DNA from: an uncultured Pelagibacteraceae bacterium
GTDB taxonomy: Bacteria; Pseudomonadota; Alphaproteobacteria; Pelagibacterales; Pelagibacteraceae
DNA: 64,000 bases
Assembly (NCBI GenBank): GCA_902524945.1
Contig: CABZFF010000001.1
Coordinates: forward strand, 62,001-126,000
Reading direction: 5' to 3'
Positions within the stretch are counted from its first letter, which is position 1. Every line of letters begins with the position of its first letter. Below, piece after piece: positions 9,336-18,200 of this stretch. The notes under the pieces were generated by a model, which ran no database searches, was not told the DNA's origin, and saw only the letters and a list, made by a program, of their open reading frames with translations. The translations under genes and the position numbers were made by a program.

Positions 9336-10061
9336 TTAAGGTTTAAAATTTTTTTTACTCAATGAGCTGATAATACTCGCTAGAATCCTTAATTCCTTGT
9401 CATTTAACTGAAGTTTATAAATCAAATTGTTTATATTAAGAAGCATTGACTGTTTTTTTTCTATGGGAGTGAAGAAATCTTTTTCCTCAAGTAATTTTAC
9501 TAAATGATTTGCAAAAGAAGAAACTTTTAATTTTGAGGAGTATTTTAGTTTTTTTCCTTTAAGAGAATATATCTTTTTATTGAAAAATTTAAATATTTCA
9601 TAGCAAATTAAAGTTACTGAATGTGATAAATTTAAAGATTTAAAATCTTTAGATGTTGGAATTTGCAATATATAGTTTGAGTATGAAAGATCTATATTTG
9701 ATAATCCTGATGCCTCTGGGCCAAACATAAAACCAACTTTTGTTTTTTTTAATTTTTTAAGAATCTCAAAAAAATCTTTCATAGTTATATGTTTTTTATT
9801 TATATCTCTTTTTCTTGCACTTAATGAAATTACGATTTCAAATTCATCTAAAGCATCTTTAGTATTTTTAAATATTTTTGCTTGATTAATAATATCATAA
9901 GCACCAACTGAGGTCGTTTTGGTCTTATGATTAGGAAATGTAAATTTTGGTGAAACGATATTTAACTTTTTGAAGCCAAAATTTTTCATTGAACGCGCAC
10001 ACGCTCCGATATTTTCTCCTAATTGAGGTTTAATTAATACAAAACCAAAATTATTTCTCAT
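9336..10061 (-). CDS. SPOUT-class tRNA/rRNA methyltransferase (TrmJ/TrmH family)
   Basis: A 241-residue RNA methyltransferase. The N-terminal PQLGENIGACARSMKNFG and the knot-forming C-terminal motifs VGFMFGPEASGLS and SLNLSHSVTLICYEIF are those of the TrmJ branch of the SpoU/TrmH family, which makes 2'-O-methylated nucleotides at position 32 of some tRNAs. It lacks the N-terminal RNA-binding extension of RlmB. The last gene of the nadE-cysS-cimA operon, it starts inside the 3' end of cimA with an 11-base overlap. The exact target RNA cannot be read from sequence. Confidence 0.88.
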   Translation of the reverse strand: MRNNFGFVLIKPQLGENIGACARSMKNFGFKKLNIVSPKFTFPNHKTKTTSVGAYDIINQAKIFKNTKDALDEFEIVISLSARKRDINKKHITMKDFFEILKKLKKTKVGFMFGPEASGLSNIDLSYSNYILQIPTSKDFKSLNLSHSVTLICYEIFKFFNKKIYSLKGKKLKYSSKLKVSSFANHLVKLLEEKDFFTPIEKKQSMLLNINNLIYKLQLNDKELRILASIISSLSKKNFKP

Positions 10062-11655
10062 TTATATTAGCTGGAGCTTTTTCTTTGTATAATTTATAAT
10101 CTAAGCTATCAATTAATGCCTTAAAAGAAGCCTCAATTATATTGGGAGAGACTCCAACTGTAAACCAGCTTATCCCAGATTTATCAGTGCTTTCAATTAA
10201 TACCCTGGTTGTTGCTTCAGTACCAGTGTTTAAAATTCTTACTTTATAATCAAGTAGTTTCAAATCAGAAAAAAAATTATGATACTTTGTTACTTTCTTG
10301 AAATTCGTTCTTATTGCGTTATCAAGTGCATTAACGGGTCCATTTCCTTCTCCGTGGCATTCAATTTCTTTACCATCTACTATAAATATTACACTTGCTT
10401 TGGTTTTGATAACATCTGATTTTGAAACATTAACATCATAACTTTTTACTTTTAAATATTCTGGAACTTTTCCTAATAATCTATTGGCCAAAAGCTCAAA
10501 CGAGGCATCTGCACCATCATACGAGTAACCACTAAACTCTCTATCTTTTACCTCATCTAAAATTTTTTGCACTTTTGAGTCTTTGGAGTCTATTTTAACA
10601 CCATATTTTTCTAGTCTAGATAAAATATTAGATCTTCCAGCTTGGTTAGATACAATTATATTTCTATGATTACCGATTAACTTTGGATCAATGTGTTCAT
10701 AAGTTTTTGGGTCTTTTTTTACCGCTGAGACATGTAGCCCACCTTTATGAGAGAAAGCTGAGGCTCCGACATAAGCCATACTTTTATTAGGTTTTCTGTT
10801 AAGAATTTCATCTAACATTCTTGAACAATCAGTTAATGATGACAACTTATTTTTTTTTATATTTATTTCATATTTGTCACTAAATGATTTTTTAAGACAG
10901 AGACTTGGTATTATCGACATTAAATTCGCATTACCACATCTTTCTCCTAAACCATTAATTGTTCCCTGAATTTGTCTTACCCCACACTCAACAGCGGCTA
11001 ATGAATTAGCTACGGCATTTTCAGTATCATTATGCGCATGGATTCCAAGATTTTTACCAGGAATTTGCTTTGATACTTTAGAAATAATTTCCCTAATTTC
11101 ATTAGGTAATGTTCCTCCATTTGTATCACATAGAACCACCCACCTAGCGCCGCTATCATAAGCTTCTTTTATACAATTCATAGCGTAATTAGGATTAGCT
11201 TTATAACCGTCAAAAAAGTGCTCCGCATCAAATAAAAATTCTTTTTTATTTTTAACAAAATGTTTTGCAGTTTCTCTGATATTTTCTAAATTTTCCTCAT
11301 TCTTTATTCCTAAAGCCACTTTAACGTGAAAATCCCAAGATTTTCCAACAACACATACTGCTTGTGTATTAGCGTTGATTAATGAAGCTAGACCTGGATC
11401 GTTATCAGCGCTTCTTCCAACTTTTTTAGTCATACCAAAAGCTGTGAATAATGTTTTATTCATTTTTGGAGGATTAGAAAAAAATTTTGTATCAATTGGA
11501 TTTGCTCCTGGCCAACCACCTTCAATATAATCAACTCCAATATCAGATAAGACTGAAGCAATTTTATTTTTATCTTCAATTGAGAAATCAACACCTTCGG
11601 TCTGAGCTCCATCTCTTAAAGTAGTGTCAAATATATATACTTTCTCTTTACTCAT
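10051..11655 (-). CDS. cimA: (R)-citramalate synthase
   Basis: Condenses pyruvate and acetyl-CoA to citramalate, giving a threonine-independent route to 2-oxobutyrate and isoleucine. The HMGL-like TIM barrel begins with DTTLRDGAQTEG at residues 10-21, with the metal ligands in GIHAHND and a second signature in GTINGLGERCGNANL. The last 130 residues form a LeuA-type regulatory domain (AS..F.VDG...C.GEGNGPVNALD), the usual site of isoleucine feedback. The length of 534 residues fits the long CimA family rather than LeuA. It overlaps cysS by four bases (ATGA) and trmJ by eleven. Confidence 0.93.
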   Translation of the reverse strand: MSKEKVYIFDTTLRDGAQTEGVDFSIEDKNKIASVLSDIGVDYIEGGWPGANPIDTKFFSNPPKMNKTLFTAFGMTKKVGRSADNDPGLASLINANTQAVCVVGKSWDFHVKVALGIKNEENLENIRETAKHFVKNKKEFLFDAEHFFDGYKANPNYAMNCIKEAYDSGARWVVLCDTNGGTLPNEIREIISKVSKQIPGKNLGIHAHNDTENAVANSLAAVECGVRQIQGTINGLGERCGNANLMSIIPSLCLKKSFSDKYEINIKKNKLSSLTDCSRMLDEILNRKPNKSMAYVGASAFSHKGGLHVSAVKKDPKTYEHIDPKLIGNHRNIIVSNQAGRSNILSRLEKYGVKIDSKDSKVQKILDEVKDREFSGYSYDGADASFELLANRLLGKVPEYLKVKSYDVNVSKSDVIKTKASVIFIVDGKEIECHGEGNGPVNALDNAIRTNFKKVTKYHNFFSDLKLLDYKVRILNTGTEATTRVLIESTDKSGISWFTVGVSPNIIEASFKALIDSLDYKLYKEKAPANINEK

Positions 11656-13001
11656 TTAAGTTTCCACATTGTTTTTTCTTTTTTATCTTCAATTAAAATT
11701 CCTTGTGAGGATAATTCATCTCTAATTTTATCTGCAAGAGAGAAATCACCGCTCTTTTTAGCTTTTGCTCTTTCATCTATTTTTTTTAAAATATAACTTT
11801 CAGGCACACTAATTCTGCTCTTTTTTGAATTTTCCCACTCTTTTTTGCTAACATTAAATAAACCTATAAGTTTAAGAGCTATATTAAATTTCGATTTTTT
11901 TTCTTCATCGCCTTTATAGGCTTCATTATATAATTCATGCATTTTAGCTATAAAGCCAGGAGTATTCAAATCATCTAATAGTATTTCTTCTACTTCAGAA
12001 TTGTTCTCTTTTTCTTTGTGTTGGTAAATATTGTACCACTTATTCAAGATTTTTTCTTGATTTATTAATAGATCATCATTCCAATCTAAAGGTTGAGTAT
12101 AATGTGCACTTAAAAGAGCTAATCTTACGACTTGACCAGAATATTTCTTTACTGCATCAGAAATGGAAATTATATTACCTAATGATTTCGACATTTTTTC
12201 TTTATTAATAGTTAAAAATCCATTGTGTACCCAATAATTAGCAAATTTTTTTAAGTTATTATTGCAACAAGATTGTGCAATTTCGTTTTCATGATGAGGA
12301 AAAATTAAATCGAGTCCTCCTCCATGTATGTCAAAATTTTTTCCTAAATATTTTTCACTCATAGCTGAACACTCAATATGCCAACCAGGTCTGCCTCTCC
12401 CCCAGGGAGAGTCCCATCCAGGTTCTTTTTGTTTAGAGGGTTTCCATAAAATAAAATCTATCGGATTTTTTTTTAAATTAGAAATTTCTATTCTACTTCC
12501 AGCCTTTAGTTCATCCAAATTTGTATTAGATAATTTTCCATAGTCTTTAAATGAATTTACCTCAAAATAAACATGTTTTTGATTTTCGTATGCAAATCCT
12601 TTTGAAATTAATGATGATATTATTTCAATCATCTCTTTAATGTGATCAGTTGCTTTTGGCTCTATTGAAGGACTCAAGCAATTCAAACTTTTACAATTAT
12701 CATGAAAAGTTTTTGTTACTTCATTAGTAATTTCTCCTATGTCTTTATTTTTTTTTTGCGATACTTCAATTATTTTGTCATCAATATCAGTTATATTTCT
12801 TACATAAGTTACATTTGATCCGTATAACGCTTTTAAAATTCTAAACAAAACATCAAATACAACTAAACTACGAGCATTACCTACATGGGGAATGTCGTAT
12901 ACTGTCGGGCCACAAGCATATAAAGAAATTTTTTTTGGATTAATAGGTTTAAAAGTTTCTTTTTTTTTAGATAGTGAATTAGTTAAGTGAAGATTATTCA
13001 T
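11652..13001 (-). CDS. cysS: Cysteinyl-tRNA synthetase
   Basis: Class I aminoacyl-tRNA synthetase of 449 residues. The ATP-binding HIGH box appears as HVGNARS near residue 40 after ACGPTVYD, and the KMSKS loop as EKMSKSLGN near residue 266. The zinc site includes the cysteine of ACGPTVYD and IECSAMS with the HHENE segment. The C-terminal helical anticodon domain is shorter than in E. coli. It overlaps nadE by eight bases and cimA by four, in one operon. Confidence 0.96.
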   Translation of the reverse strand: MNNLHLTNSLSKKKETFKPINPKKISLYACGPTVYDIPHVGNARSLVVFDVLFRILKALYGSNVTYVRNITDIDDKIIEVSQKKNKDIGEITNEVTKTFHDNCKSLNCLSPSIEPKATDHIKEMIEIISSLISKGFAYENQKHVYFEVNSFKDYGKLSNTNLDELKAGSRIEISNLKKNPIDFILWKPSKQKEPGWDSPWGRGRPGWHIECSAMSEKYLGKNFDIHGGGLDLIFPHHENEIAQSCCNNNLKKFANYWVHNGFLTINKEKMSKSLGNIISISDAVKKYSGQVVRLALLSAHYTQPLDWNDDLLINQEKILNKWYNIYQHKEKENNSEVEEILLDDLNTPGFIAKMHELYNEAYKGDEEKKSKFNIALKLIGLFNVSKKEWENSKKSRISVPESYILKKIDERAKAKKSGDFSLADKIRDELSSQGILIEDKKEKTMWKLK

Positions 13002-13731
13002 TAAATTTGCAAACTGGTATTGGATTCATCTTGTGTAAATTTTTTTCTCTTATTTCTAAATATTTTTGATAATTAGGATCGTTTTTATCTCTCATAGCCT
13101 TTTCAAGATCCTCATAGCTCATTCCGAGCTGCTGAACATCATTTCTTCCGTCATCCCACAAACCATCAGTTGGTGGTGTATTGATAATGCTTTCAGACAC
13201 GCCTAGATGTTTTCCGAGTTCCCAAACTTGTGTTTTGGTACAATCGGCTATTGGAGAAATATCAACTCCTCCATCACCATATTTAGTATAAAAACCAACA
13301 CCAAAATCCTCTACTTTATTTCCAGTCCCAACTACTATACCATTATTAGCAGCAGCTACTTGATATAAAGTTGCCATTCTCAGTCTAGCTCTAGAGTTTG
13401 CATATCCGTGTTCATTATCAAACTTATTTAAGACTTCCGAAAAAGAGTTGAATATTTTATCCATTTCTAACAAATGATGTTCAACATTTTTATATTTCTT
13501 TTTTAACCATTGAGCATGCAATAAGCTTAGGTCATGTTGAGACTTTATTTGTTTGATTGGCATGGTTAGAACTATTGTTTTACGACCAGTATTTGCACAT
13601 AAAGTACTAACTACGGAAGAATCAATTCCGCCTGATATTCCAACAACCAAAGATTTTGGTTTATAAGATGAGGTGTCACAATATTTATTTATCCAATTTT
13701 GGATTATATCGGCTCTTTTTTTTACTTCCAT
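12994..13731 (-). CDS. nadE: NH3-dependent NAD+ synthetase
   Basis: Amidates deamido-NAD using ATP in the last step of NAD synthesis. The PP-loop SGGIDSSVVS is near residue 34, and GTGNKVEDFGVGFYTKYGDG carries the substrate-binding residues. At 245 residues there is no N-terminal nitrilase domain, so the enzyme should use free ammonia rather than glutamine. It is the first gene of the minus-strand nadE-cysS-cimA-trmJ operon, with 53 bases separating it from the preceding DAHP synthase stop. Confidence 0.95.
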   Translation of the reverse strand: MEVKKRADIIQNWINKYCDTSSYKPKSLVVGISGGIDSSVVSTLCANTGRKTIVLTMPIKQIKSQHDLSLLHAQWLKKKYKNVEHHLLEMDKIFNSFSEVLNKFDNEHGYANSRARLRMATLYQVAAANNGIVVGTGNKVEDFGVGFYTKYGDGGVDISPIADCTKTQVWELGKHLGVSESIINTPPTDGLWDDGRNDVQQLGMSYEDLEKAMRDKNDPNYQKYLEIREKNLHKMNPIPVCKFNE

Positions 13732-13784
13732 AAATAATATTTATCCTCTCTTTTAAGGTTTGATCTTAATAATTACAATAATTA

Positions 13785-15167
13785 TTAAGACGCGGCTTGA
13801 ATAATTTTGTTTGAAATTTTTGAATTTTTCTTGATTTCTTCAGAAATTAAGAATGCTAACTCTAAAGCTTGGTCAGCATTTAATCTTGGATCACAATGAG
13901 TCCTATATCTGTTCGATAAATCATTTTCTGTAATTTTTTGAGCCCCTCCAGTACACTCTGTCACATCTTGACCGGTCATTTCAATATGTAAACCTCCTGC
14001 GTAAGTTCCTTCTGAATGACTTACTGAAAAGAAATTTTTAACCTCTTCAAGAACACTTTCAAAACTTCTTGTCTTAAATCCTGTAGAAGCCTTTATTGTA
14101 TTTCCATGCATAGGGTCACAAGACCAAACTACCTTTAATCCCTCTTTTTTTACTGCTTTGATTAATTTTGGTAAATATTTTTCAACATTATCAGCGCCAA
14201 ATCGAGATATTAAAGTTAACCTGCCTGGTTCATTTTCAGGATTTAAAATATTACATAAATTTACCAATTCTTCAGGTTTCAATGTTGGACCACATTTTAA
14301 TCCTAAAGGATTTTTAATCCCTCTACAAAATTCAACATGTGCCCCATCTAATTGTCTTGTCCGGTCGCCTATCCAAACAAAATGAGCAGATGTATCATGA
14401 TACTCACCTGTAGTAGAGTCTATTCTAGTCATCGACTCCTCAAAAGGCAGAAGTAAAGCTTCATGAGAAGTGTAAAAATTTACGGATCTTAATCTTCGAT
14501 TATTATCAGAATTAATTCCACAAGCCTCCATAAAAGCAAGGGCGTCGGTAATTTTATCCTCGATCTCTTTATATTTACCTTTTGTTTTATCTTTGATGAA
14601 TCCTAGATTCCATAGGTGAACTTGATGAAGGTCAGCAAATCCTCCTTGAGAAAAAGCTCTCAACAAATTTAAAGTTGATGCAGATTGAGAGTAAGCTCTA
14701 AATAATCTTTTAGCGTCAGGTATTCTTGCTTTTTCTGTAAATTCCATTCCGTTAATATTATCACCTAAATAACTTGGTAATTCTTTTCCATCCTTTTTTT
14801 CAGTGGGTGCGCTTCTTGGTTTTGAAAATTGACCAGCAATTCTTCCGACTTTTACAACTGGCATTGAGGCTGATGCTGTAAGAACTAAAGACATTTGTAA
14901 AAGTACTTTAAAGGTATCTCTTATATTGTCCGGATGAAATTCTGCAAAGCTCTCTGCACAATCGCCACCTTGTAATAAAAAAGCTTTTCCTTCAACAACT
15001 TCTGCTAAAGCTTTTTTAAGAGATCTAGACTCGCCAGCAAATACTAAAGGAGGATATTTTTTAATTTTATTTAAAACTAAATCAAGTCCCTCTTTATCCT
15101 GATAAACAGGTAGGTGTTTAGCGGGTAAGCTTTTCCAACTATTTAAATTCCATTTTTTCATATTCAA
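13785..15167 (-). CDS. Class II 3-deoxy-7-phosphoheptulonate (DAHP) synthase
   Basis: First step of the shikimate pathway, joining phosphoenolpyruvate and erythrose 4-phosphate. The 460-residue length and the motifs [11 protein letters not shown] near residue 80, [15 protein letters not shown] near residue 125, GLKCGPT and WSCDPMHGN are diagnostic of the plant/mycobacterial class II enzyme (AroG in M. tuberculosis), not the shorter E. coli type. It is a single gene with about 77 bases of upstream sequence containing an AT-rich run TATATATATA that could serve as the -10 region. No fused chorismate mutase is present. Confidence 0.95.
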   Translation of the reverse strand: MNMKKWNLNSWKSLPAKHLPVYQDKEGLDLVLNKIKKYPPLVFAGESRSLKKALAEVVEGKAFLLQGGDCAESFAEFHPDNIRDTFKVLLQMSLVLTASASMPVVKVGRIAGQFSKPRSAPTEKKDGKELPSYLGDNINGMEFTEKARIPDAKRLFRAYSQSASTLNLLRAFSQGGFADLHQVHLWNLGFIKDKTKGKYKEIEDKITDALAFMEACGINSDNNRRLRSVNFYTSHEALLLPFEESMTRIDSTTGEYHDTSAHFVWIGDRTRQLDGAHVEFCRGIKNPLGLKCGPTLKPEELVNLCNILNPENEPGRLTLISRFGADNVEKYLPKLIKAVKKEGLKVVWSCDPMHGNTIKASTGFKTRSFESVLEEVKNFFSVSHSEGTYAGGLHIEMTGQDVTECTGGAQKITENDLSNRYRTHCDPRLNADQALELAFLISEEIKKNSKISNKIIQAAS

Positions 15168-15244
15168 CTTATGGTATATATATATCTCAATTTACTTATT
15201 TCCAAGCAGGAAAATTAATTTTTTTATCAAAAAATGTATATATG

Positions 15245-15655
15245 TTAAATTTTGTGTATTTTTTTATTTAAAGATATCAAAATAGTTTCAATCTTCAGTT
15301 TTGGATGTTTTTTTTTAAAAATTTTTTTTATTTTTTTGAAGGATTCTTTATGGATCTGATTTTCATATTTTTGGAACTCCCTTTTTCCATTTAAAATTTT
15401 TGCAGCTCCACAATCTTGATGATTAATAACAATTAATTTTTTAATTTTATGAAGTTTTATCGACGTTTCTAGATTATCCCAGAAAGTTTTATGCCATTTT
15501 TTAAATTTTAAAGAAGTTACCCCAATAGCAGATCCTGCAATAGTAAAACTACTGTATTTTCCTTTTAGTTTTTTTTTATTTAAGTAATTAAAAACTATCG
15601 GTTGAAATCTTGGGTCTATACAAGATAAAACCATCGCTTTATATTTTGAATACAT
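15245..15655 (-). CDS. Small beta-carbonic-anhydrase-like protein
   Basis: A 136-residue protein with the metal-site motifs of beta-class carbonic anhydrases: CIDPR at residues 12-16 and HQDCG at 79-83, giving the Cys-His-Cys zinc ligands and the Asp-Arg dyad. Canonical enzymes have about 200 residues; this one lacks much of the C-terminal half and the usual N-terminal helices. It may be a small active variant or a protein that has kept the metal site for another purpose. It sits two bases after glmS on the same strand and is probably co-transcribed with it. The lysine-rich tail is not similar to anything I recognise. Confidence 0.6.
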   Translation of the reverse strand: MYSKYKAMVLSCIDPRFQPIVFNYLNKKKLKGKYSSFTIAGSAIGVTSLKFKKWHKTFWDNLETSIKLHKIKKLIVINHQDCGAAKILNGKREFQKYENQIHKESFKKIKKIFKKKHPKLKIETILISLNKKIHKI

Positions 15656-15657
15656 TA

Positions 15658-17475
15658 TTACTCAACTGTAACTGATTTTGCTAAATTTCTAGGTTTGTCA
15701 ATGTCACAGTTTTTTAATAGAGCTACGTGATATGCTAATAATTGAAGTGGTATAGTAAATAAAATTGGTGAAAGCAAATTGTCTAAAAATGGTACTCTTA
15801 ATCTAAACCTTATATTAGTAGACATAAGCCTTTTTTTAATATCTGTAATAAAAAAAATCTTTCCTCCTCTTGCAATTACCTCCTGAGTATTAGAAAGAGT
15901 TTTTTCAAAATATTTATCTTTTGGAGCAATAACTATTACTGGTAAACCCTCCTCGATTAATGCTAAGGGTCCATGTTTCATTTCACCGGCTGGGTAACCT
16001 TCAGCATGAAGGTAAGATAATTCTTTTAATTTTAATGCTCCTTCTAAGGCGATTGGAAAAGATATTCCTCTTCCTAAGAACATAGATCCTCTAGCTTTTA
16101 AAAATTCTTGAGCCATTAGCTGAATATCACTCTCTGATTTTAATGTTTTTTTAATAGCCTCAGGAAGTTTTTTTAAAGTTTCAATATTTTTATCATAATC
16201 TTTTTTAAGTATATCTTTTCTTATTGAAGAAAGTTTCAAACATAAAATATATAAAACTAATAATTGCCCTAAAAAAGCTTTAGTAGAGGCTACACCTATT
16301 TCTGGTCCTGCATGTATAGGTAAAACCCAATCAGAATTTCTCGCTATTGTGCTTTCAACAACATTTACAACTGAACAAGTTTTCATTTTATTTTCTCTAC
16401 AAATTTCTAAAGCTGCAGCAGTGTCTGCGGTTTCTCCTGATTGAGATACGAAAATATAAAGATTTTTTGAATTAAACTTTAGAGTTCTATACCTAAATTC
16501 AGATGCAATATCTATTTCAACATCAATACTAGTTAATTCCTCAAACCAATATTTAGCGACTAAACATGAATGAAATGCTGTGCCGCATCCGATCAGAATA
16601 ATTTTATTAATTTTATTTGGATCAAAAGGAAAATTATAAATATTTATATCTTTTTTTAAACTATCAATATATTCATTAATACATTTTTTAGCAGTACTGG
16701 ATTGTTCAAATATTTCTTTATACATGAAATTTTTATAATCACCTTTATTGGAGGTGTTTTCTTCATCTGAAACTGTATGTATTTTTTTATTAATCTTTTT
16801 TAAATTTAAATCAAAAAAATCTACATTATTTTTAGATAAAATACATAATTCACCATCATCCAAATAAGAAATCTTATTTGTCATAGATTTCAATGCATAT
16901 GAGTCTGAACCTAAATAGTTTTCTTGGTTTGAATAACCAACTGCTAGTGGACTGCCTCTTCTCGCACCTATTATAATGTCTGAGTAGTTTTTAAATATAA
17001 TTCCAAGAGCAAAACTACCTTTCAATTTTTTTAATGTTTTAAAAACTGACTCTAAAGGTTCAAATTGTTTTAAGTATTCTGTTACTAAAAGAGTTATAAC
17101 TTCAGTATCTGTCTCAGATTTAAATCTAAATCCCTTAGACTCTAGTTGCTCCTTAAGTTCATCTGAATTTTCAATAATTCCATTATGAACAACTGAAACA
17201 TCATCAGAGGAATGAGGGTGAGCATTAATCGTATTGGGAATTCCATGAGTAGCCCACCTCACGTGTCCAATTCCAACAATTCCATCTGAAGGAGTTTTAA
17301 ATAAAATTTTTTCTAATTCTTTTACTCTTCCTGAACATTTTTTCTCATTTATAAGATTATTAGCAAGAGTAGCTATACCAGCGGAGTCATACCCTCTATA
17401 TTCTAATTTTTTTAACGAATTAATTATATTTATAGAGACAGGTTTATTGCTGGCTATTCCAATAATTCCACACAT
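15658..17475 (-). CDS. glmS: Glutamine--fructose-6-phosphate aminotransferase (isomerizing)
   Basis: Makes glucosamine 6-phosphate from fructose 6-phosphate and glutamine, the entry to peptidoglycan and lipid A sugars. Cys2 (MCGIIGIAS) is the N-terminal nucleophile, followed by EYRGYDSAGIA, and the second half has two SIS domains with FVSQSGETADT and VASTKAFLGQ. The C-terminus DKPRNLAKSVTVE is the conserved substrate-channel end. At 605 residues it is full length. Its ATG overlaps the stop of the upstream GlmU-like gene (TAATG). Confidence 0.97.
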   Translation of the reverse strand: MCGIIGIASNKPVSINIINSLKKLEYRGYDSAGIATLANNLINEKKCSGRVKELEKILFKTPSDGIVGIGHVRWATHGIPNTINAHPHSSDDVSVVHNGIIENSDELKEQLESKGFRFKSETDTEVITLLVTEYLKQFEPLESVFKTLKKLKGSFALGIIFKNYSDIIIGARRGSPLAVGYSNQENYLGSDSYALKSMTNKISYLDDGELCILSKNNVDFFDLNLKKINKKIHTVSDEENTSNKGDYKNFMYKEIFEQSSTAKKCINEYIDSLKKDINIYNFPFDPNKINKIILIGCGTAFHSCLVAKYWFEELTSIDVEIDIASEFRYRTLKFNSKNLYIFVSQSGETADTAAALEICRENKMKTCSVVNVVESTIARNSDWVLPIHAGPEIGVASTKAFLGQLLVLYILCLKLSSIRKDILKKDYDKNIETLKKLPEAIKKTLKSESDIQLMAQEFLKARGSMFLGRGISFPIALEGALKLKELSYLHAEGYPAGEMKHGPLALIEEGLPVIVIAPKDKYFEKTLSNTQEVIARGGKIFFITDIKKRLMSTNIRFRLRVPFLDNLLSPILFTIPLQLLAYHVALLKNCDIDKPRNLAKSVTVE

Positions 17476-18116
17476 TATTTTTTCTTTCTTTTATAGTTTC
17501 TAACTTCTTGTTGAGATGATCGAGCAATTGCTAAAGATTTTTTTTTGACATTTTTTGTAATTACTGAACCAGCTCCTACAAAACTTCCACTTTCTATTTT
17601 TACTGGTGCTACTAATGATGAGTTAGATCCAATAAATACATTATCATAAATTTTAGTCTTATTTTTTTTAACTCCATCATAATTACAAGTAATTGTACCA
17701 GCTCCTATGTTAGAATTTTTTCCAATAGATGTATCTCCTATATAAGCTAGGTGATTAACTTTAGAATTTTTGTTGATCGAAGATTTTTTTGTTTCGACAA
17801 AATTTCCTATTTTTGTTTGATCTTTTAAAATTGTGCCTTGTCTAAGCCTGGCATAAGGTCCTACAGTAACATTTTTCCCAATTGAAGATCCTTCAATATA
17901 AGTGAATGACTTTATCACAGAATTGTCTCCAATATTTACCTTTGGGCCTAAAACTACATAAGGTTCAATTGTCACATTCTTTCCAAACTTTGTATCTTTA
18001 GATAGAAAAATTGTTTCAGGCGCAACAAGATTGACAGCGTTTTTCAACGCTTTATTACGTAGTATCTCTTGTGAAATTCTATAGTAATTAACATTTTTAA
18101 TTTTATTTCGACTCAT
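17475..18116 (-). CDS. GlmU C-terminal-like acetyltransferase (left-handed beta-helix domain only)
   Basis: A 213-residue protein equivalent to the acetyltransferase half of GlmU. Hexapeptide repeats run through most of the length ([31 protein letters not shown]), and the GlmU-specific catalytic region NHLAYIGD and [14 protein letters not shown] is intact, as are the C-terminal R.....R residues. About 230 N-terminal residues that would form the uridylyltransferase (pyrophosphorylase) domain are absent, and upstream DNA is an 84-base divergent promoter region, so this is not a truncated reading. Coupled to glmS by a one-base overlap, it should acetylate glucosamine 1-phosphate. UDP transfer would need a separate enzyme. 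Confidence 0.85.
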   Translation of the reverse strand: MSRNKIKNVNYYRISQEILRNKALKNAVNLVAPETIFLSKDTKFGKNVTIEPYVVLGPKVNIGDNSVIKSFTYIEGSSIGKNVTVGPYARLRQGTILKDQTKIGNFVETKKSSINKNSKVNHLAYIGDTSIGKNSNIGAGTITCNYDGVKKNKTKIYDNVFIGSNSSLVAPVKIESGSFVGAGSVITKNVKKKSLAIARSSQQEVRNYKRKKK

Positions 18117-18134
18117 AATTTTTATGTATTTATA

Positions 18135-18162
18135 TTAATACAGGTGCTAAAATAATTCACAA
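18135..18162 (-). promoter_or_regulatory. Putative promoter of the glmU-like/glmS operon
   Basis: On the minus strand TTGTGA (18162-18157) and TATTAA (18140-18135) are separated by 16 bases. The predicted start near 18128 leaves a leader of about 12 bases before the ATG at 18116. AT-rich sequence makes chance matches easy. Confidence 0.4.
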
Positions 18163-18200
18163 AATATTACTTTTTAATACCTCAAATAAAACATTCGTTA

